Shown here: positions 7,502-16,017 of the stretch, piece by piece | Numbering within the stretch: position 1 is the stretch's first letter | How the letters are laid out: the number at the start of each line of letters is the position of its first letter | Origin: a virus | IMG/VR virus record: IMGVR_UViG_3300042484_002353 | Location: 1 to 63,199 of that record | Strand: one strand, 5' to 3' | Length of the DNA stretch: 63,199 bases | Program-made: the position numbers and the translations under genes | The notes under the pieces: model-generated | The model's database searches: none | What the model saw: only the letters and a program-made list of their open reading frames with translations | Told to the model about the DNA's origin: nothing

Positions 7502-8937
7502 CGTTTGATTACACTTGTATTGGCTTTCTTTTTACCAGCGAATGGTGTCCGGGGTGCGTAGCTACCACCAAATAATGTACCAGTCTTGGGACCTTTACCT
7601 ACACCAGGAGCAGTGGCCATGCCAGCTGACGATGTTGTTTCTGTTACACCTTCCATTGCAGGACTTAAATTACCACGCTGGGCTTGTTCCAGGTCACGGG
7701 TGCCATGAACCTCAGCATCATACTTTTCAGCCCAGGCATTCATTTGGTCCACGTTCTTAAAAGTTTTGTGCCAGGTCTTGCGATCTATGCCACGAACGCC
7801 ATGTGCTTCGATAGTATGTCCCTGAGCAGCCTCCGCTACACCTGACTTCTTTTGCGACCAGGTTATAGAACTGACTACTTTGCCATCTTTATCATAAGCA
7901 ATAGTCTTATTATCAGTATCAGTAAACTTTACTGCACCGTGTTTTTTTGCTTTCTGTTTCCATGCATTCCAATCCATCTTGCCATCATCTTGAAATGTCC
8001 CTTCTGCCACATCCGACTCGGGCAATTGACCTTTGGGACCAGTGTTGCTGATATCATAGGCACTCATCTTTGTTGAACGTTTGTCTTTCATTCCAGCTTT
8101 GTGGAATGGATTTTCACCTTTGGGATAATGTGTTTTATAAACTTGACCCTGTTGGTGCTGCTTTGCATACGCATCTCTGTTGGCCAATGGGTCTGATTCC
8201 GCCACACCATCGTGCTCATCGTAACCGCCAATCTCCATCTCGGCATGATCAATGGCATCAGCTAGGGTATGGAACCATCCAGGTTGAATCTGTCCTTTCA
8301 TCTGCCCTGTGCCACGTGCTGTGTACATGCCTTTGCGTTGATTAAAGTATACATTAAACTCTTCACCGCGATGTTCCAGTCGGTTGATATCACCTGGACC
8401 TGCTTCCGCCACACCATCTTCTTTCATTTTATCCAGCTTATCTTGCGGTATTCCTTTTCTTCTGAGATAATAGTCTCTGACTTTTATATCATCTCCGGGA
8501 TTATGTTTGGCCACCACGCTGTCTGGGGTCAATGGTGGAGGATGTCCATGGGCTTTGATGTATGCTTTACGGGCTGCTTTTTCTTCCGGACTGCTCAGGT
8601 CAAGACGTCCACCTTCACCCAGCAATTCAGCAAACTGAATTTCAGCTGATTCTGCTGTGAACATTTCCGGCATGGCTTCTTCAGGATGCGACATTTCATG
8701 TGCCAGATACTCATGTACTGTACGCAGATAATCATTGGCCAGGGTGAGTTTTTCGCTGACCCAGCCGTCCAATCCCTGCATTTCGCTGACGTTTTTCAGC
8801 ATCTTGTGTAGTTCAATGGCATATTTGGCAGAACTGTAGCAATCGCTACGGGCCATCTGGACTTCGTGATCCTGATGCATGGCATGGGCATCATCGCCGA
8901 TAAATTGGTTTTCTGTGATAAAATCTGTGGTCTTCAT
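7498..8937 (-). CDS. Modular protein C, CTS-like N-terminus (MKTTDFITEN), G(V)xE motifs
   Basis: The start MKTTDFITEN is close in pattern to the T4 internal-protein leader MKTYQEFIAEA, whose FIAE end is cut by the gp21 prohead protease. Residues 23-90 form a helical block (DHEVQMARSDCYSSAKYAIELHK) of a kind seen in T4-like phages. Motifs GVAEA 175-179, GVAES 244-248, DVAEG 309-313, GVAEA 366-370 and GVTET 430-434 then separate short blocks. A late promoter GCTAAATA lies 22 bases upstream. The inferred role is packaged and processed head contents. The blocks show no clear catalytic motif. Confidence 0.85.
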   Translation of the reverse strand: MKTTDFITENQFIGDDAHAMHQDHEVQMARSDCYSSAKYAIELHKMLKNVSEMQGLDGWVSEKLTLANDYLRTVHEYLAHEMSHPEEAMPEMFTAESAEIQFAELLGEGGRLDLSSPEEKAARKAYIKAHGHPPPLTPDSVVAKHNPGDDIKVRDYYLRRKGIPQDKLDKMKEDGVAEAGPGDINRLEHRGEEFNVYFNQRKGMYTARGTGQMKGQIQPGWFHTLADAIDHAEMEIGGYDEHDGVAESDPLANRDAYAKQHQQGQVYKTHYPKGENPFHKAGMKDKRSTKMSAYDISNTGPKGQLPESDVAEGTFQDDGKMDWNAWKQKAKKHGAVKFTDTDNKTIAYDKDGKVVSSITWSQKKSGVAEAAQGHTIEAHGVRGIDRKTWHKTFKNVDQMNAWAEKYDAEVHGTRDLEQAQRGNLSPAMEGVTETTSSAGMATAPGVGKGPKTGTLFGGSYAPRTPFAGKKKANTSVIKR

Positions 8938-8958
8938 AGTGATTCCTGATAGTTATGG

Positions 8959-8966
8959 TATTTAGC
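8959..8966 (-). promoter_or_regulatory. T4-like late promoter GCTAAATA (modular protein genes)
   Basis: GCTAAATA followed by C on the minus strand, 22 bases before the ATG of modular protein C. The same octamer precedes the two long fibre genes and IF-1, so it looks like this phage's variant of the T4 late -10 element TATAAATA. Confidence 0.65.
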
Positions 8967-9237
8967 TGGTGATGGTGAAGCTCAAATGGTCTGTACTGTG
9001 TTCGATTCCGTTGACTGTGAATCTACGTACTGAAAATTCAGCTGTGCCCTGGCATCGCTCTATACGAACTTCATGATGACCCGGGCCCAGGTCCACAATG
9101 ATGTGTTCTCTGATGAATGTTTCGTAACTGGGCCAGATCCAGTCACGCTCAGTCAGCAGATGGTCATCCACATACACACGGTACGCAGATGGACTGGCAC
9201 CAGTGTCGCAATAGACGTCGGCATCTATGTGTGTCAT
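8962..9237 (-). CDS. Small beta-rich protein of unknown function
   Basis: The 91-residue product is predicted to be mostly beta strands (YRVYVDDHLLTERDWIWP, HHEVRIERC). It resembles the small carbohydrate-module-like protein at 9908-10363 in style. Its ATG overlaps the TGA of the nucleotidyltransferase gene upstream by one base (TGATG), so the two are coupled. It may be a virion decoration or sugar-binding protein; no motif proves this. Confidence 0.75.
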   Translation of the reverse strand: MTHIDADVYCDTGASPSAYRVYVDDHLLTERDWIWPSYETFIREHIIVDLGPGHHEVRIERCQGTAEFSVRRFTVNGIEHSTDHLSFTITS

Positions 9238-9869
9238 CAGACACCACCCATGACCTGATCGAATATGCCCACGACTCGTTGTATCAGCTGTGCATTACCT
9301 GAAATTCTGGGATACATGTCTGATATAATTTGTGCTTTGATTTCTGGTGATGAATTGGGCCAGGCTGTGCGTATCTGTGTGGCACTGGTCATGCCCTGTG
9401 GTCCAGCTTTAAACTCTACAGTAGGCAAGTATGCCATGTAACCATGTTGGCTCATGGACTCCAACTTCTCAGTAACTGGCTGCAAGTAGCTGGGTGATCC
9501 ATCCTTCTTGGTGCCACCTGCCATGGGTGGTTCATTGCGATCTTTTTCGCTACGCACAATCACCAGGGCTGTGGTTTCAGCATCATAATTACTGGTGATT
9601 TCACGTGGATTAAATGGGCTCTTGACCTGCACAAACCGGTCAGCTGGAATGCCAGCAATAACAGCCAATTGGTGTTTTACTGCAAAGGGGAAGGGGCGTT
9701 CGGATTGATCATTAGTAGCAGCCATGTAGACATCTGCTTGCGGCATCTGTTGGACTACTTTCTGGTATAGGCTGACATGACCAGGGTGCATGGGGTGAAA
9801 CCCGCCGGGAATCACCACCACTGTTTTGGTGATATTGCTATGATCTTCAAATAATTCTGACACAAACAT
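9237..9869 (-). CDS. Nucleotidyltransferase (HxGH family) with CTS-like leader
   Basis: The HxGH motif of adenylyl- and cytidylyltransferases is H28-P-G-H31 within PGGFHPMHPGH; TSATQIR near residue 165 matches the C-terminal ISSTxIR motif. The family joins a nucleotide to a phosphate (NMN, pantetheine phosphate, choline phosphate and others); the substrate here is unknown. Ahead of the catalytic fold sits MFVSELFEDHSN, matching the ELFE leader of modular protein A and the T4 capsid-targeting pattern. Delivery with the DNA is inferred. A perfect TATAAATA late promoter lies 23 bases upstream. Confidence 0.85.
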   Translation of the reverse strand: MFVSELFEDHSNITKTVVVIPGGFHPMHPGHVSLYQKVVQQMPQADVYMAATNDQSERPFPFAVKHQLAVIAGIPADRFVQVKSPFNPREITSNYDAETTALVIVRSEKDRNEPPMAGGTKKDGSPSYLQPVTEKLESMSQHGYMAYLPTVEFKAGPQGMTSATQIRTAWPNSSPEIKAQIISDMYPRISGNAQLIQRVVGIFDQVMGGV

Positions 9870-9891
9870 GATGAATATCCTGTAATGTCAG

Positions 9892-9899
9892 TATTTATA
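9892..9899 (-). promoter_or_regulatory. T4-like late promoter TATAAATA (nucleotidyltransferase)
   Basis: Exact TATAAATAC on the minus strand, 23 bases before the ATG at 9869, in the short gap after the preceding gene. It matches the T4 gp55-dependent late promoter. Confidence 0.75.
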
Positions 9900-9907
9900 C
9901 TTTTGGC

Positions 9908-10363
9908 TTATAGTCTCTCAAGCAACCAAAGATAATAAGGATTACTCCAGGTCATGCTCCAGACACCGTTCCAACCCAGTGTTACACATTCTCGAATTAC
10001 TGGATCACCAGAATAATGTTCAGGATATACTGGGCGATATTCACTGACGCCATGCAACAATGGCATCATATTGATGTCATCTATCTCCAGGGCCACAATG
10101 TCCAGAGTCATGTCCTGCACAATAGCAGTCTTATCGGAATTTTCCACAGTGTCTGCAGGACGTTTATTCAGTAATTCCACTGTGAGTACAGCATTGTCAG
10201 TGCTGTATTCTGCTGTAAATTCTATATATTCAGTTGTGCCTGACGCTGCCGAAAAATGCCCGTGTGCCACTGGTGTGCCATTGCATGACACACGAAATTC
10301 TGGACGGCGGTCCCAATAGGTTCCGCTGATGCCCAGTTTAATCAGTAGTGATTCTGACGACAT
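9908..10363 (-). CDS. Carbohydrate-module-like beta-sandwich protein, unknown function
   Basis: The 151-residue protein reads as a beta-sandwich: alternating strands, an EIDDI motif and an LLHGVSEYRPVYPE segment. Some phage proteins and calcium-binding carbohydrate modules look similar. The ATG at 10363 overlaps the TGA of the glycosyltransferase gene by one base, so the two are coupled and may act on the same glycan. A TTG upstream is in frame but less likely. Virion decoration is possible. Confidence 0.78.
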   Translation of the reverse strand: MSSESLLIKLGISGTYWDRRPEFRVSCNGTPVAHGHFSAASGTTEYIEFTAEYSTDNAVLTVELLNKRPADTVENSDKTAIVQDMTLDIVALEIDDINMMPLLHGVSEYRPVYPEHYSGDPVIRECVTLGWNGVWSMTWSNPYYLWLLERL

Positions 10364-11292
10364 CAAGTGGGCTGCTGTTCTCGAATCTGCCCAGCACCTG
10401 ATGCCATGTTGACAGCATCACGCAAGGCCTGAGGTACATCACCAGCCAGTGCTGCTCCGGCACCCTGTCCGGCCTTGGCTTGCCCGGCAATATCCAACTT
10501 GCTGAGATCACCAGCAAATTCGTAGTGACCGATATGGTTCAACAGTACTTTACTGTGTGCCCAGATCTCGCCACCCACTTTCTGCCAGCGACGGCAGAAC
10601 AACCAATCTTCTGACAAATAGTGGCCACGCTCGTCAATCTCACAATCGAAAATACTGTACATCATGGGTTCGTATTGCTTGCCCAGACCCACATCGTCCA
10701 CGTACTTGCATTCAGGATGTGCTGCGATCAGCTTTTCATATACCGGACGCTTGAACATCAGAAAACCTGTGCCCATGGTGTCCACAGTAAAGATGTCGCC
10801 CTGAATTTTGGTTTGTGGTTGTAGGTTAATGACATAGTTGACTGGCAGGGCTTTCTTGGGATACAGTCCACCAATGACGTCTTTGTCACATGCCATCATC
10901 TGCAGAATACTTTCTGCTTGGAAACGGATATCTGCGTCAATAAACATGAAATGTGTGGCTTGAGGATTGCTCATCATCTTGGCCATCAGGTTGTTACGGG
11001 CACGAGTAACCAGTGACTCGTTGACCATGGTGTCCAAACTCCAATTCAATCCAGCTTGCTGTGCCAACAATACAAAACGCAAGAAACTGGTCATGGTGGG
11101 TTCTGACACCATACCGCCATAGCAGGGGATACCGATGTGCAGATGTACTTTACTGAAATCATATGGTTGTCCAGCCATCTGTGCTGATGGTTGCTGTGTT
11201 CTGGCCGCGGCTTGTTCTGCTGCTGCCTTCTTGATTAATGCCACTGCGTCGTTTTGGCTGACCTTGGCGGCGCCTGGTTTTTTTGTGCTCAT
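10363..11292 (-). CDS. Glycosyltransferase, GT-A fold
   Basis: The 309-residue product has an Ala/Gln-rich N-terminus (about 45 residues), then HLHIGIPCYGGMVSEP and HFMFIDADIRF. The latter carries the D-x-D that binds metal and nucleotide sugar in GT-A transferases. LSEDWLFCRR further on matches the acidic catalytic motif of the same fold. It likely moves a sugar onto a phage or host acceptor (DNA, capsid or lipopolysaccharide). The late neighbourhood favours a virion or envelope target; the donor is unknown. Confidence 0.83.
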   Translation of the reverse strand: MSTKKPGAAKVSQNDAVALIKKAAAEQAAARTQQPSAQMAGQPYDFSKVHLHIGIPCYGGMVSEPTMTSFLRFVLLAQQAGLNWSLDTMVNESLVTRARNNLMAKMMSNPQATHFMFIDADIRFQAESILQMMACDKDVIGGLYPKKALPVNYVINLQPQTKIQGDIFTVDTMGTGFLMFKRPVYEKLIAAHPECKYVDDVGLGKQYEPMMYSIFDCEIDERGHYLSEDWLFCRRWQKVGGEIWAHSKVLLNHIGHYEFAGDLSKLDIAGQAKAGQGAGAALAGDVPQALRDAVNMASGAGQIREQQPT

Positions 11293-11313
11293 TGAATGAT
11301 CTCTTATAGTTGA

Positions 11314-11478
11314 TTAAGGTTTTTCGATTTCCACAAGTGCATTGGCACCTGCTAATTCCTGTACTACTGCTTCTAAACTTATCAGTGCATCAGCGTCGAT
11401 CATGACTGTCTCTTGCTCGTGGTCTTTCAGCAATCTGCTGACTTTGATTACTAAAACTTCTTCTTGTAATTTTGCCAT
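11314..11478 (-). CDS. Small acidic phage protein, 54 residues
   Basis: A complete ATG-to-TAA frame begins MAKLQEEVLVIKVSRLLKDH and ends ALVEIEKP. AGGAG five bases upstream and a GATAAATA late-promoter-like box at 11504-11511 support expression. Similar short MAKLQEE proteins occur in T4-like phages of aquatic bacteria. No function is known. Confidence 0.75.
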   Translation of the reverse strand: MAKLQEEVLVIKVSRLLKDHEQETVMIDADALISLEAVVQELAGANALVEIEKP

Positions 11479-11502
11479 CATGGCTCCTTGAGTTATATGC
11501 TA

Positions 11503-12297
11503 TTATTTATCAAGCACTATCAGCTCATGAATATTTCCCACTAGATCAGGTGCAATTATTCTCAGCATGATGGTTAAATCTGGGTCATCTGTATAAAAAA
11601 ATACTCCCCAACAATGTATGAAGGGTGACGCCAACATCTCTTGACATTTGGGAGTTAGTCGAATCTGATCACCTAAATTTTCCAGATAGGATAAAACTTG
11701 CCTCTTGATCTCCACAGAATATCTGCCATCACGCAGTACGACCTTGTAACGATAATCTGGTGTATTGCGTCGAATGATGGCGCCTGTGAGTAATATTTCA
11801 GCTTGCTCAACTGATTCTGGACCATTGATTTCTTTTACACAGGATCGATAATCATGAGGACGTGTAAATTCACGTGCTATCTCTTTTAAGGTTTCTTGAC
11901 TGTCAGAATAGAATTGTATCATGGGTTCTTCCACCCTGATTCTGATGGTGTTGCCGTAACGATTTTTAATATCACGGGCAATGGTCAACAACGACACGTC
12001 AGTTATTGCCAGACTGTTACCACGATGCTGCCCATGCAACCAACTGCCAGCCCAGTTATAACTTCTGGCATGGGCTCTACGATATTCTACAGCCTCCGAC
12101 ATGGTCAGCATCTTGCTGTAGATTAAATTGCCTGATGGTATGTCAACAACCAAGCGCCACAAGAACTTTCTGTAGAATAGTTTCTGTGTGGGCCTGATCT
12201 TTATGCCGGTGAATGTATTACTCCAGAATGATGTATCCACGCTCATCCACTGTTGGTTGGCAATTCGCTGACAACGTTCCAAACTTGATTTGTTCAT
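11503..12297 (-). CDS. Hypothetical protein, unknown function
   Basis: The 264-residue frame is rich in aromatic and basic residues and has mixed strands and helices. I recognise no motif. The frame overlaps the 3' end of clpA by 80 bases if the first ATG is used. The internal ATG at 12246 (MSVDTSFW) shortens the overlap to 29 bases, and neither start has a strong ribosome binding site. YKVVLRDGRYSVEIKRQVLSY near the C-terminus suggests a beta-hairpin module. Confidence 0.72.
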   Translation of the reverse strand: MNKSSLERCQRIANQQWMSVDTSFWSNTFTGIKIRPTQKLFYRKFLWRLVVDIPSGNLIYSKMLTMSEAVEYRRAHARSYNWAGSWLHGQHRGNSLAITDVSLLTIARDIKNRYGNTIRIRVEEPMIQFYSDSQETLKEIAREFTRPHDYRSCVKEINGPESVEQAEILLTGAIIRRNTPDYRYKVVLRDGRYSVEIKRQVLSYLENLGDQIRLTPKCQEMLASPFIHCWGVFFYTDDPDLTIMLRIIAPDLVGNIHELIVLDK

Positions 12298-14488
12298 CTG
12301 CGTAATCCACGGTCAATACAGTATTAACTGGGATACGCTCAAACAGTATTTTCTTGCTCAGCGGCACTTTAATTAAATCGTTGATCTTACGTGCCAGAGG
12401 TCTGGCTCCCATCTTGGCATCATAACCCACTGTGACCAAATGGTCCACCGCAGCTTCTGTTAGACGCACACGGATCTGTTTATCAGCCAGCAGATCATTC
12501 AGTTCATTGACAAACTTGCTGACAATTTTCTTGATGCTGAGTGCATCCAGGCGGTTGAATTTACAGATGGCGTCAATGCGATTGCGGAATTCAGGTTTAA
12601 AGAAGTCTTTGACTGCCTTGTCGTCTTCACCAGTCTTTTGCAATTCGCGACCAAATCCAATGGCATTGCGGTCATTGGCCGCTGCACCCAGGTTACTGGT
12701 CATGATCACAATGGTGTTACGGCAATCAGCTTTTTTACCGTTACTGCTGGTGACCAAGCCTTCGTCCATCAAACTCAACAGTACATTGGTGACATCAGGA
12801 TGTGCTTTCTCCACTTCATCAAACAAGATAATGCTGTTGGGATTCTTTTCAATGTCACTGATCAACAATCCACCACCCAGGTTACCATCGTCATATCCCA
12901 CATATCCTGGAGGAGCACCAATCAGTTTGCTGGCTGAATGTTTTTCCTGATACTCTGACATATCATATCGCAACAATTTCATGCTGAGATTTTCTGCCAG
13001 TAATTTGGCCAGCTCTGTTTTACCAGTGCCAGTTGGTCCCAGAAACAGGAAACTGCCAATGGGTTTGTTGATGGGTTTCAGTCCGGCCTTGCTGACGTAG
13101 ATGCGTTCCAGTACAGCATCAATGACCTGCTCTTGTCCGTAAAGTTTGGCTTTGATGTCAGTTTCCAGATGATCCAGGCTGGCTGTGGTGTCTGATCCCA
13201 TCTGGTCGGCTGGAATCTTTGTATACTTGCTGATGATGTCGATGATGTTGGTGCGATCAATACTCCAATCTGATGCAACCAATTTGATCTTGGCGCAGGC
13301 TGTGTCAATCAAGTCAATGGCCTTGTCGGGCAACTTCTTGTCAGTCTGATAACGTACTGACAGATCCACAGCAGCATCCAATGCGTCATCTGTAATAACT
13401 CCGCCATGAAATGTTTCAAAGTATCCACGTAATCCACGCAGGATATCCTTGGCCACAGCAGGTGTGGGTTCTTCCACAGTCAGACGATAGAAACGACGCA
13501 TCAGCGCACGATCCTTTTCAAAGCTCTGTGTGTATTCTTCCCAGGTTGTACTGGCGATGACTTTGATATCACCTTTGGCCAGTGCTGGTTTGATCATGTT
13601 ACTGAAGTCCACGCTGCTCTGACTGCCAGCACCAGCACCACGCATCTGATGTGCTTCATCAATGAACAAGATGGTCTTGCCTTTGATGGTCAGAGCCTTG
13701 ATGACGTCTTTGAGTTTTTCTTCAAACTCGCCGCGATACTTGCTGCCAGCCAACAGGCTACCAATGTCCAGGTTGTATACTGTGTACTCTTTCAGGTAGT
13801 CTGGTACTTGTTTGTTGACGATGTTACGGGCCAGGCCTTCTGCAATGGCAGTCTTGCCCACGCCAGGATCGCCCACCATCAAGATGTTGGATTTATTACG
13901 TTTGGCCAGTACTTCGGTGATCTCAGCAATCTCTGATTCACGACCAATCACAGGATCAATCTTGCCATCTTGTGCTGACTTGTTGAGATCAGTGCAGTAC
14001 TCGGCCAAGATTTCTTCTGCTTTGCTGTTGTTGGCGATTTTGCGACCCTTGGGTTCTTTATAGTTCTTGTTGTAGAACTCCACTACATCACCTCGATCCA
14101 GGCCATATTTAATGAGGAAATACACAGCATGACTGTTGTTTTCACTGAACAGACTGACATACAGATCCAGAACCTGCATGTGGCTTCGCCCACTGAACAG
14201 TACCTGTGTGTACGCACGATTGAACGTTCTCTCCAGGGCATGTGTCTTGCGTGGCTTGACTGGATCCGCATCTGTGGTCAGGTATGTTTGTGTGGACAAA
14301 TATTCATTGATGTCTTTTTTCAAACCATCAACGTCTGCACCGAAATTGTTCAGTAACTCACCAAATGGTTCATGTTGAACGATGGCCAACAACAGGTGCT
14401 CGATAGTCACATATTCATGACTGAGATTGATGGCCGTTTCACTGGCATTGGCTACGATTACTTCAATTTCAGGATTAGGTTGGATCAT
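12218..14488 (-). CDS. clpA: ClpA-type AAA+ unfoldase with ClpP-docking loop
   Basis: The order is an N-domain (1-140), first AAA+ module (Walker A GDPGVGKT 206-213, Walker B ILFIDEAH 273-280, pore loop KYRGEFEE) and second AAA+ module (Walker A GPTGTGKT 484-491, Walker B ILFDEVE 554-560, pore loop GYVGY). Residues 610-612 are IGF, at the place of the IGL/IGF loop through which ClpA and ClpX bind ClpP. No ClpP is in the window, so it probably recruits the host protease to chosen substrates. A TATAAATA late promoter sits 22 bases upstream, and dnaJ precedes it. Confidence 0.93.
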   Translation of the reverse strand: MIQPNPEIEVIVANASETAINLSHEYVTIEHLLLAIVQHEPFGELLNNFGADVDGLKKDINEYLSTQTYLTTDADPVKPRKTHALERTFNRAYTQVLFSGRSHMQVLDLYVSLFSENNSHAVYFLIKYGLDRGDVVEFYNKNYKEPKGRKIANNSKAEEILAEYCTDLNKSAQDGKIDPVIGRESEIAEITEVLAKRNKSNILMVGDPGVGKTAIAEGLARNIVNKQVPDYLKEYTVYNLDIGSLLAGSKYRGEFEEKLKDVIKALTIKGKTILFIDEAHQMRGAGAGSQSSVDFSNMIKPALAKGDIKVIASTTWEEYTQSFEKDRALMRRFYRLTVEEPTPAVAKDILRGLRGYFETFHGGVITDDALDAAVDLSVRYQTDKKLPDKAIDLIDTACAKIKLVASDWSIDRTNIIDIISKYTKIPADQMGSDTTASLDHLETDIKAKLYGQEQVIDAVLERIYVSKAGLKPINKPIGSFLFLGPTGTGKTELAKLLAENLSMKLLRYDMSEYQEKHSASKLIGAPPGYVGYDDGNLGGGLLISDIEKNPNSIILFDEVEKAHPDVTNVLLSLMDEGLVTSSNGKKADCRNTIVIMTSNLGAAANDRNAIGFGRELQKTGEDDKAVKDFFKPEFRNRIDAICKFNRLDALSIKKIVSKFVNELNDLLADKQIRVRLTEAAVDHLVTVGYDAKMGARPLARKINDLIKVPLSKKILFERIPVNTVLTVDYADEQIKFGTLSANCQPTVDERGYIILE

Positions 14489-14509
14489 GTAATTCCAGTA
14501 AGTTAAAAA

Positions 14510-14517
14510 TATTTATA
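14510..14517 (-). promoter_or_regulatory. T4-like late promoter TATAAATA (clpA)
   Basis: Exact TATAAATA on the minus strand, 22 bases before the clpA ATG. It overlaps the last codons of dnaJ, so clpA can be expressed late and separately from dnaJ. Confidence 0.72.
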
Positions 14518-15379
14518 GAGATTGTCGTATTTGATTAACTAATGCGATTTGATCCGCATTCAGTTGTGGTACTGTAATATGTATTTTAACAATTAAATGG
14601 CTTCGTGTCAATCCGTCAGCATGCCATAATCCTTGCCCAGTAATTCTGAATCCCATGTTGGGTTGAGCTCCGGCAGGTATACTCAATTGAAATATTCGGC
14701 CGTCCAGACCCCGGACTTCCATCTCACCACCAGCCATGGCCGTCAGACAATCTACATGTAAAGTGGTTATCAGATCCAGACCATGTACCTCAAAATCCGG
14801 GTGCGGTTGCGCCACCACATTAACGTATAGATCACCACGTGGTAGACTAGCAAAAAAATTATCACCCAAATTGGGGTATTTAATAGTGGTGCGACCCAGT
14901 ACTCCACGTGGAATTCGGACCTCCACCGTTTCTCTCTGCCCATTGGTGGTCTGTACGCTGATGGTTTTGGTTTGCTCAGTGAGTGTTTCTGCCAGTGGAA
15001 TCTGAATCTCAATTTGTAGATCTCGATTACGTCGTGGTTGTGGTTGTTGTGGTTGTTGCTGTTGCCGGAATTGAGTAAATGGATCTTGGCCACCAAAATG
15101 GAATCCAAAATTACGGAATATGTTTTCCACATCAGGATGTCCAGTCATATCCTGGCCATTGAAATTGAACCGCATACCACCAGGATTGCGGCGTTCATGG
15201 TCGTATCTCTGCCGTCGATCAGCATCGGCCAATGTATCATATGCTGCTTGTATTTCCTGAAATCGTGCAGTGTCACCACCCTTGTCTGGATGGTGCTGAC
15301 TGGCTAATTTACGATAGGCTTTTTTAATTTCTTCAGGGGTTGCGTTCTCAGCAATACCCAAAGTTTCATAGTGTGTCAT
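14513..15379 (-). CDS. DnaJ/CbpA-type J-domain co-chaperone
   Basis: The J domain is residues 1-65 with the HPD motif at 30-32, which stimulates the ATPase of DnaK (Hsp70). A Gly/Phe and Gln-rich linker (RQQQQPQQPQPRR) follows. The C-terminal substrate-binding domains (RNRDLQIEIQIPLAETLTEQ onward) have no CxxCxGxG zinc finger, so it is CbpA-like rather than full DnaJ. It probably steers host DnaK toward phage proteins. It lies directly upstream of clpA and has its own sigma70-like promoter. Confidence 0.92.
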   Translation of the reverse strand: MTHYETLGIAENATPEEIKKAYRKLASQHHPDKGGDTARFQEIQAAYDTLADADRRQRYDHERRNPGGMRFNFNGQDMTGHPDVENIFRNFGFHFGGQDPFTQFRQQQQPQQPQPRRNRDLQIEIQIPLAETLTEQTKTISVQTTNGQRETVEVRIPRGVLGRTTIKYPNLGDNFFASLPRGDLYVNVVAQPHPDFEVHGLDLITTLHVDCLTAMAGGEMEVRGLDGRIFQLSIPAGAQPNMGFRITGQGLWHADGLTRSHLIVKIHITVPQLNADQIALVNQIRQSL

Positions 15380-15385
15380 ACTAGT

Positions 15386-15414
15386 AGTATAGCATAACCT
15401 GTGTTATAAATCAA
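15386..15414 (-). promoter_or_regulatory. Sigma70-like promoter upstream of dnaJ
   Basis: On the minus strand TTGATT (15409-15414) and TATACT (15386-15391) are 17 bases apart, and TG one base before the -10 makes it an extended -10 element. The spacer contains the inverted repeat ATAAC-ACAG-GTTAT, a possible operator. Confidence 0.55.
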
Positions 15415-15417
15415 ATG

Positions 15418-16017
15418 TCAACGGATGCCTGCGGCAATACGCAGGGCTTCAGTGAAGTCATTTTTTGGTGCTTTGTGAGTGACTTGTACCCCAGCCACAG
15501 CCCGTAATTTATTGAGACTTTCCTGTAGTTCAGGACCCATGACCTCTGGTTCTTCGGCCGGTGCATCAGATTCTAAATCTTCTTGGTCATCATTACCGTA
15601 TTTGGCATCGTATTCTTCAGGACTCAATGGCACCATCTCAGCCAAATCTTCCAAAGTTAGTTCATGATCAGTGGTGTTGGAATGATATCTGACACGCCAG
15701 TCGGATAATTCTTGTTCGGTCAATCGCATGATGTCCTCCATCATGGCAATAACATTTTCTGGTAGTTCACGATTTCGGTCAATTTCCAGGAATACGATGT
15801 AATCACCGTCATCCATTTCCCCTGAACTGACATCAGCGTCCACCACCCAGCTATATCCCTTCTCAATGAAGTTTACTAAATCCTGTGCTGGCTCTTTACC
15901 ATTTACTTTGAAACTGATGACACATATTTCAGCATCATCGCCCAGCTTGCTCTTGAACTCGTCAATGTGTAGTTCAGGATGAATTAATTTACGTAGGTTT
16001 CCGGCTTCTAATCCCAT
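15418..16017 (-). CDS. Hypothetical acidic phage protein
   Basis: The 199-residue product is strongly acidic (SGEMDDGDYIVFLEID; NDDQEDLESDAPAEEPEV), with an ordered N-terminal half starting MGLEAGNLRKLIHPELHIDE. The final 40 residues form a basic helix (KAPKNDFTEALRIAAGIR). It overlaps the next gene upstream by one base. I do not recognise the family. The context of chaperones and acidic linkers is compatible with an assembly or scaffold factor, which is only a guess. Confidence 0.78.
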   Translation of the reverse strand: MGLEAGNLRKLIHPELHIDEFKSKLGDDAEICVISFKVNGKEPAQDLVNFIEKGYSWVVDADVSSGEMDDGDYIVFLEIDRNRELPENVIAMMEDIMRLTEQELSDWRVRYHSNTTDHELTLEDLAEMVPLSPEEYDAKYGNDDQEDLESDAPAEEPEVMGPELQESLNKLRAVAGVQVTHKAPKNDFTEALRIAAGIR

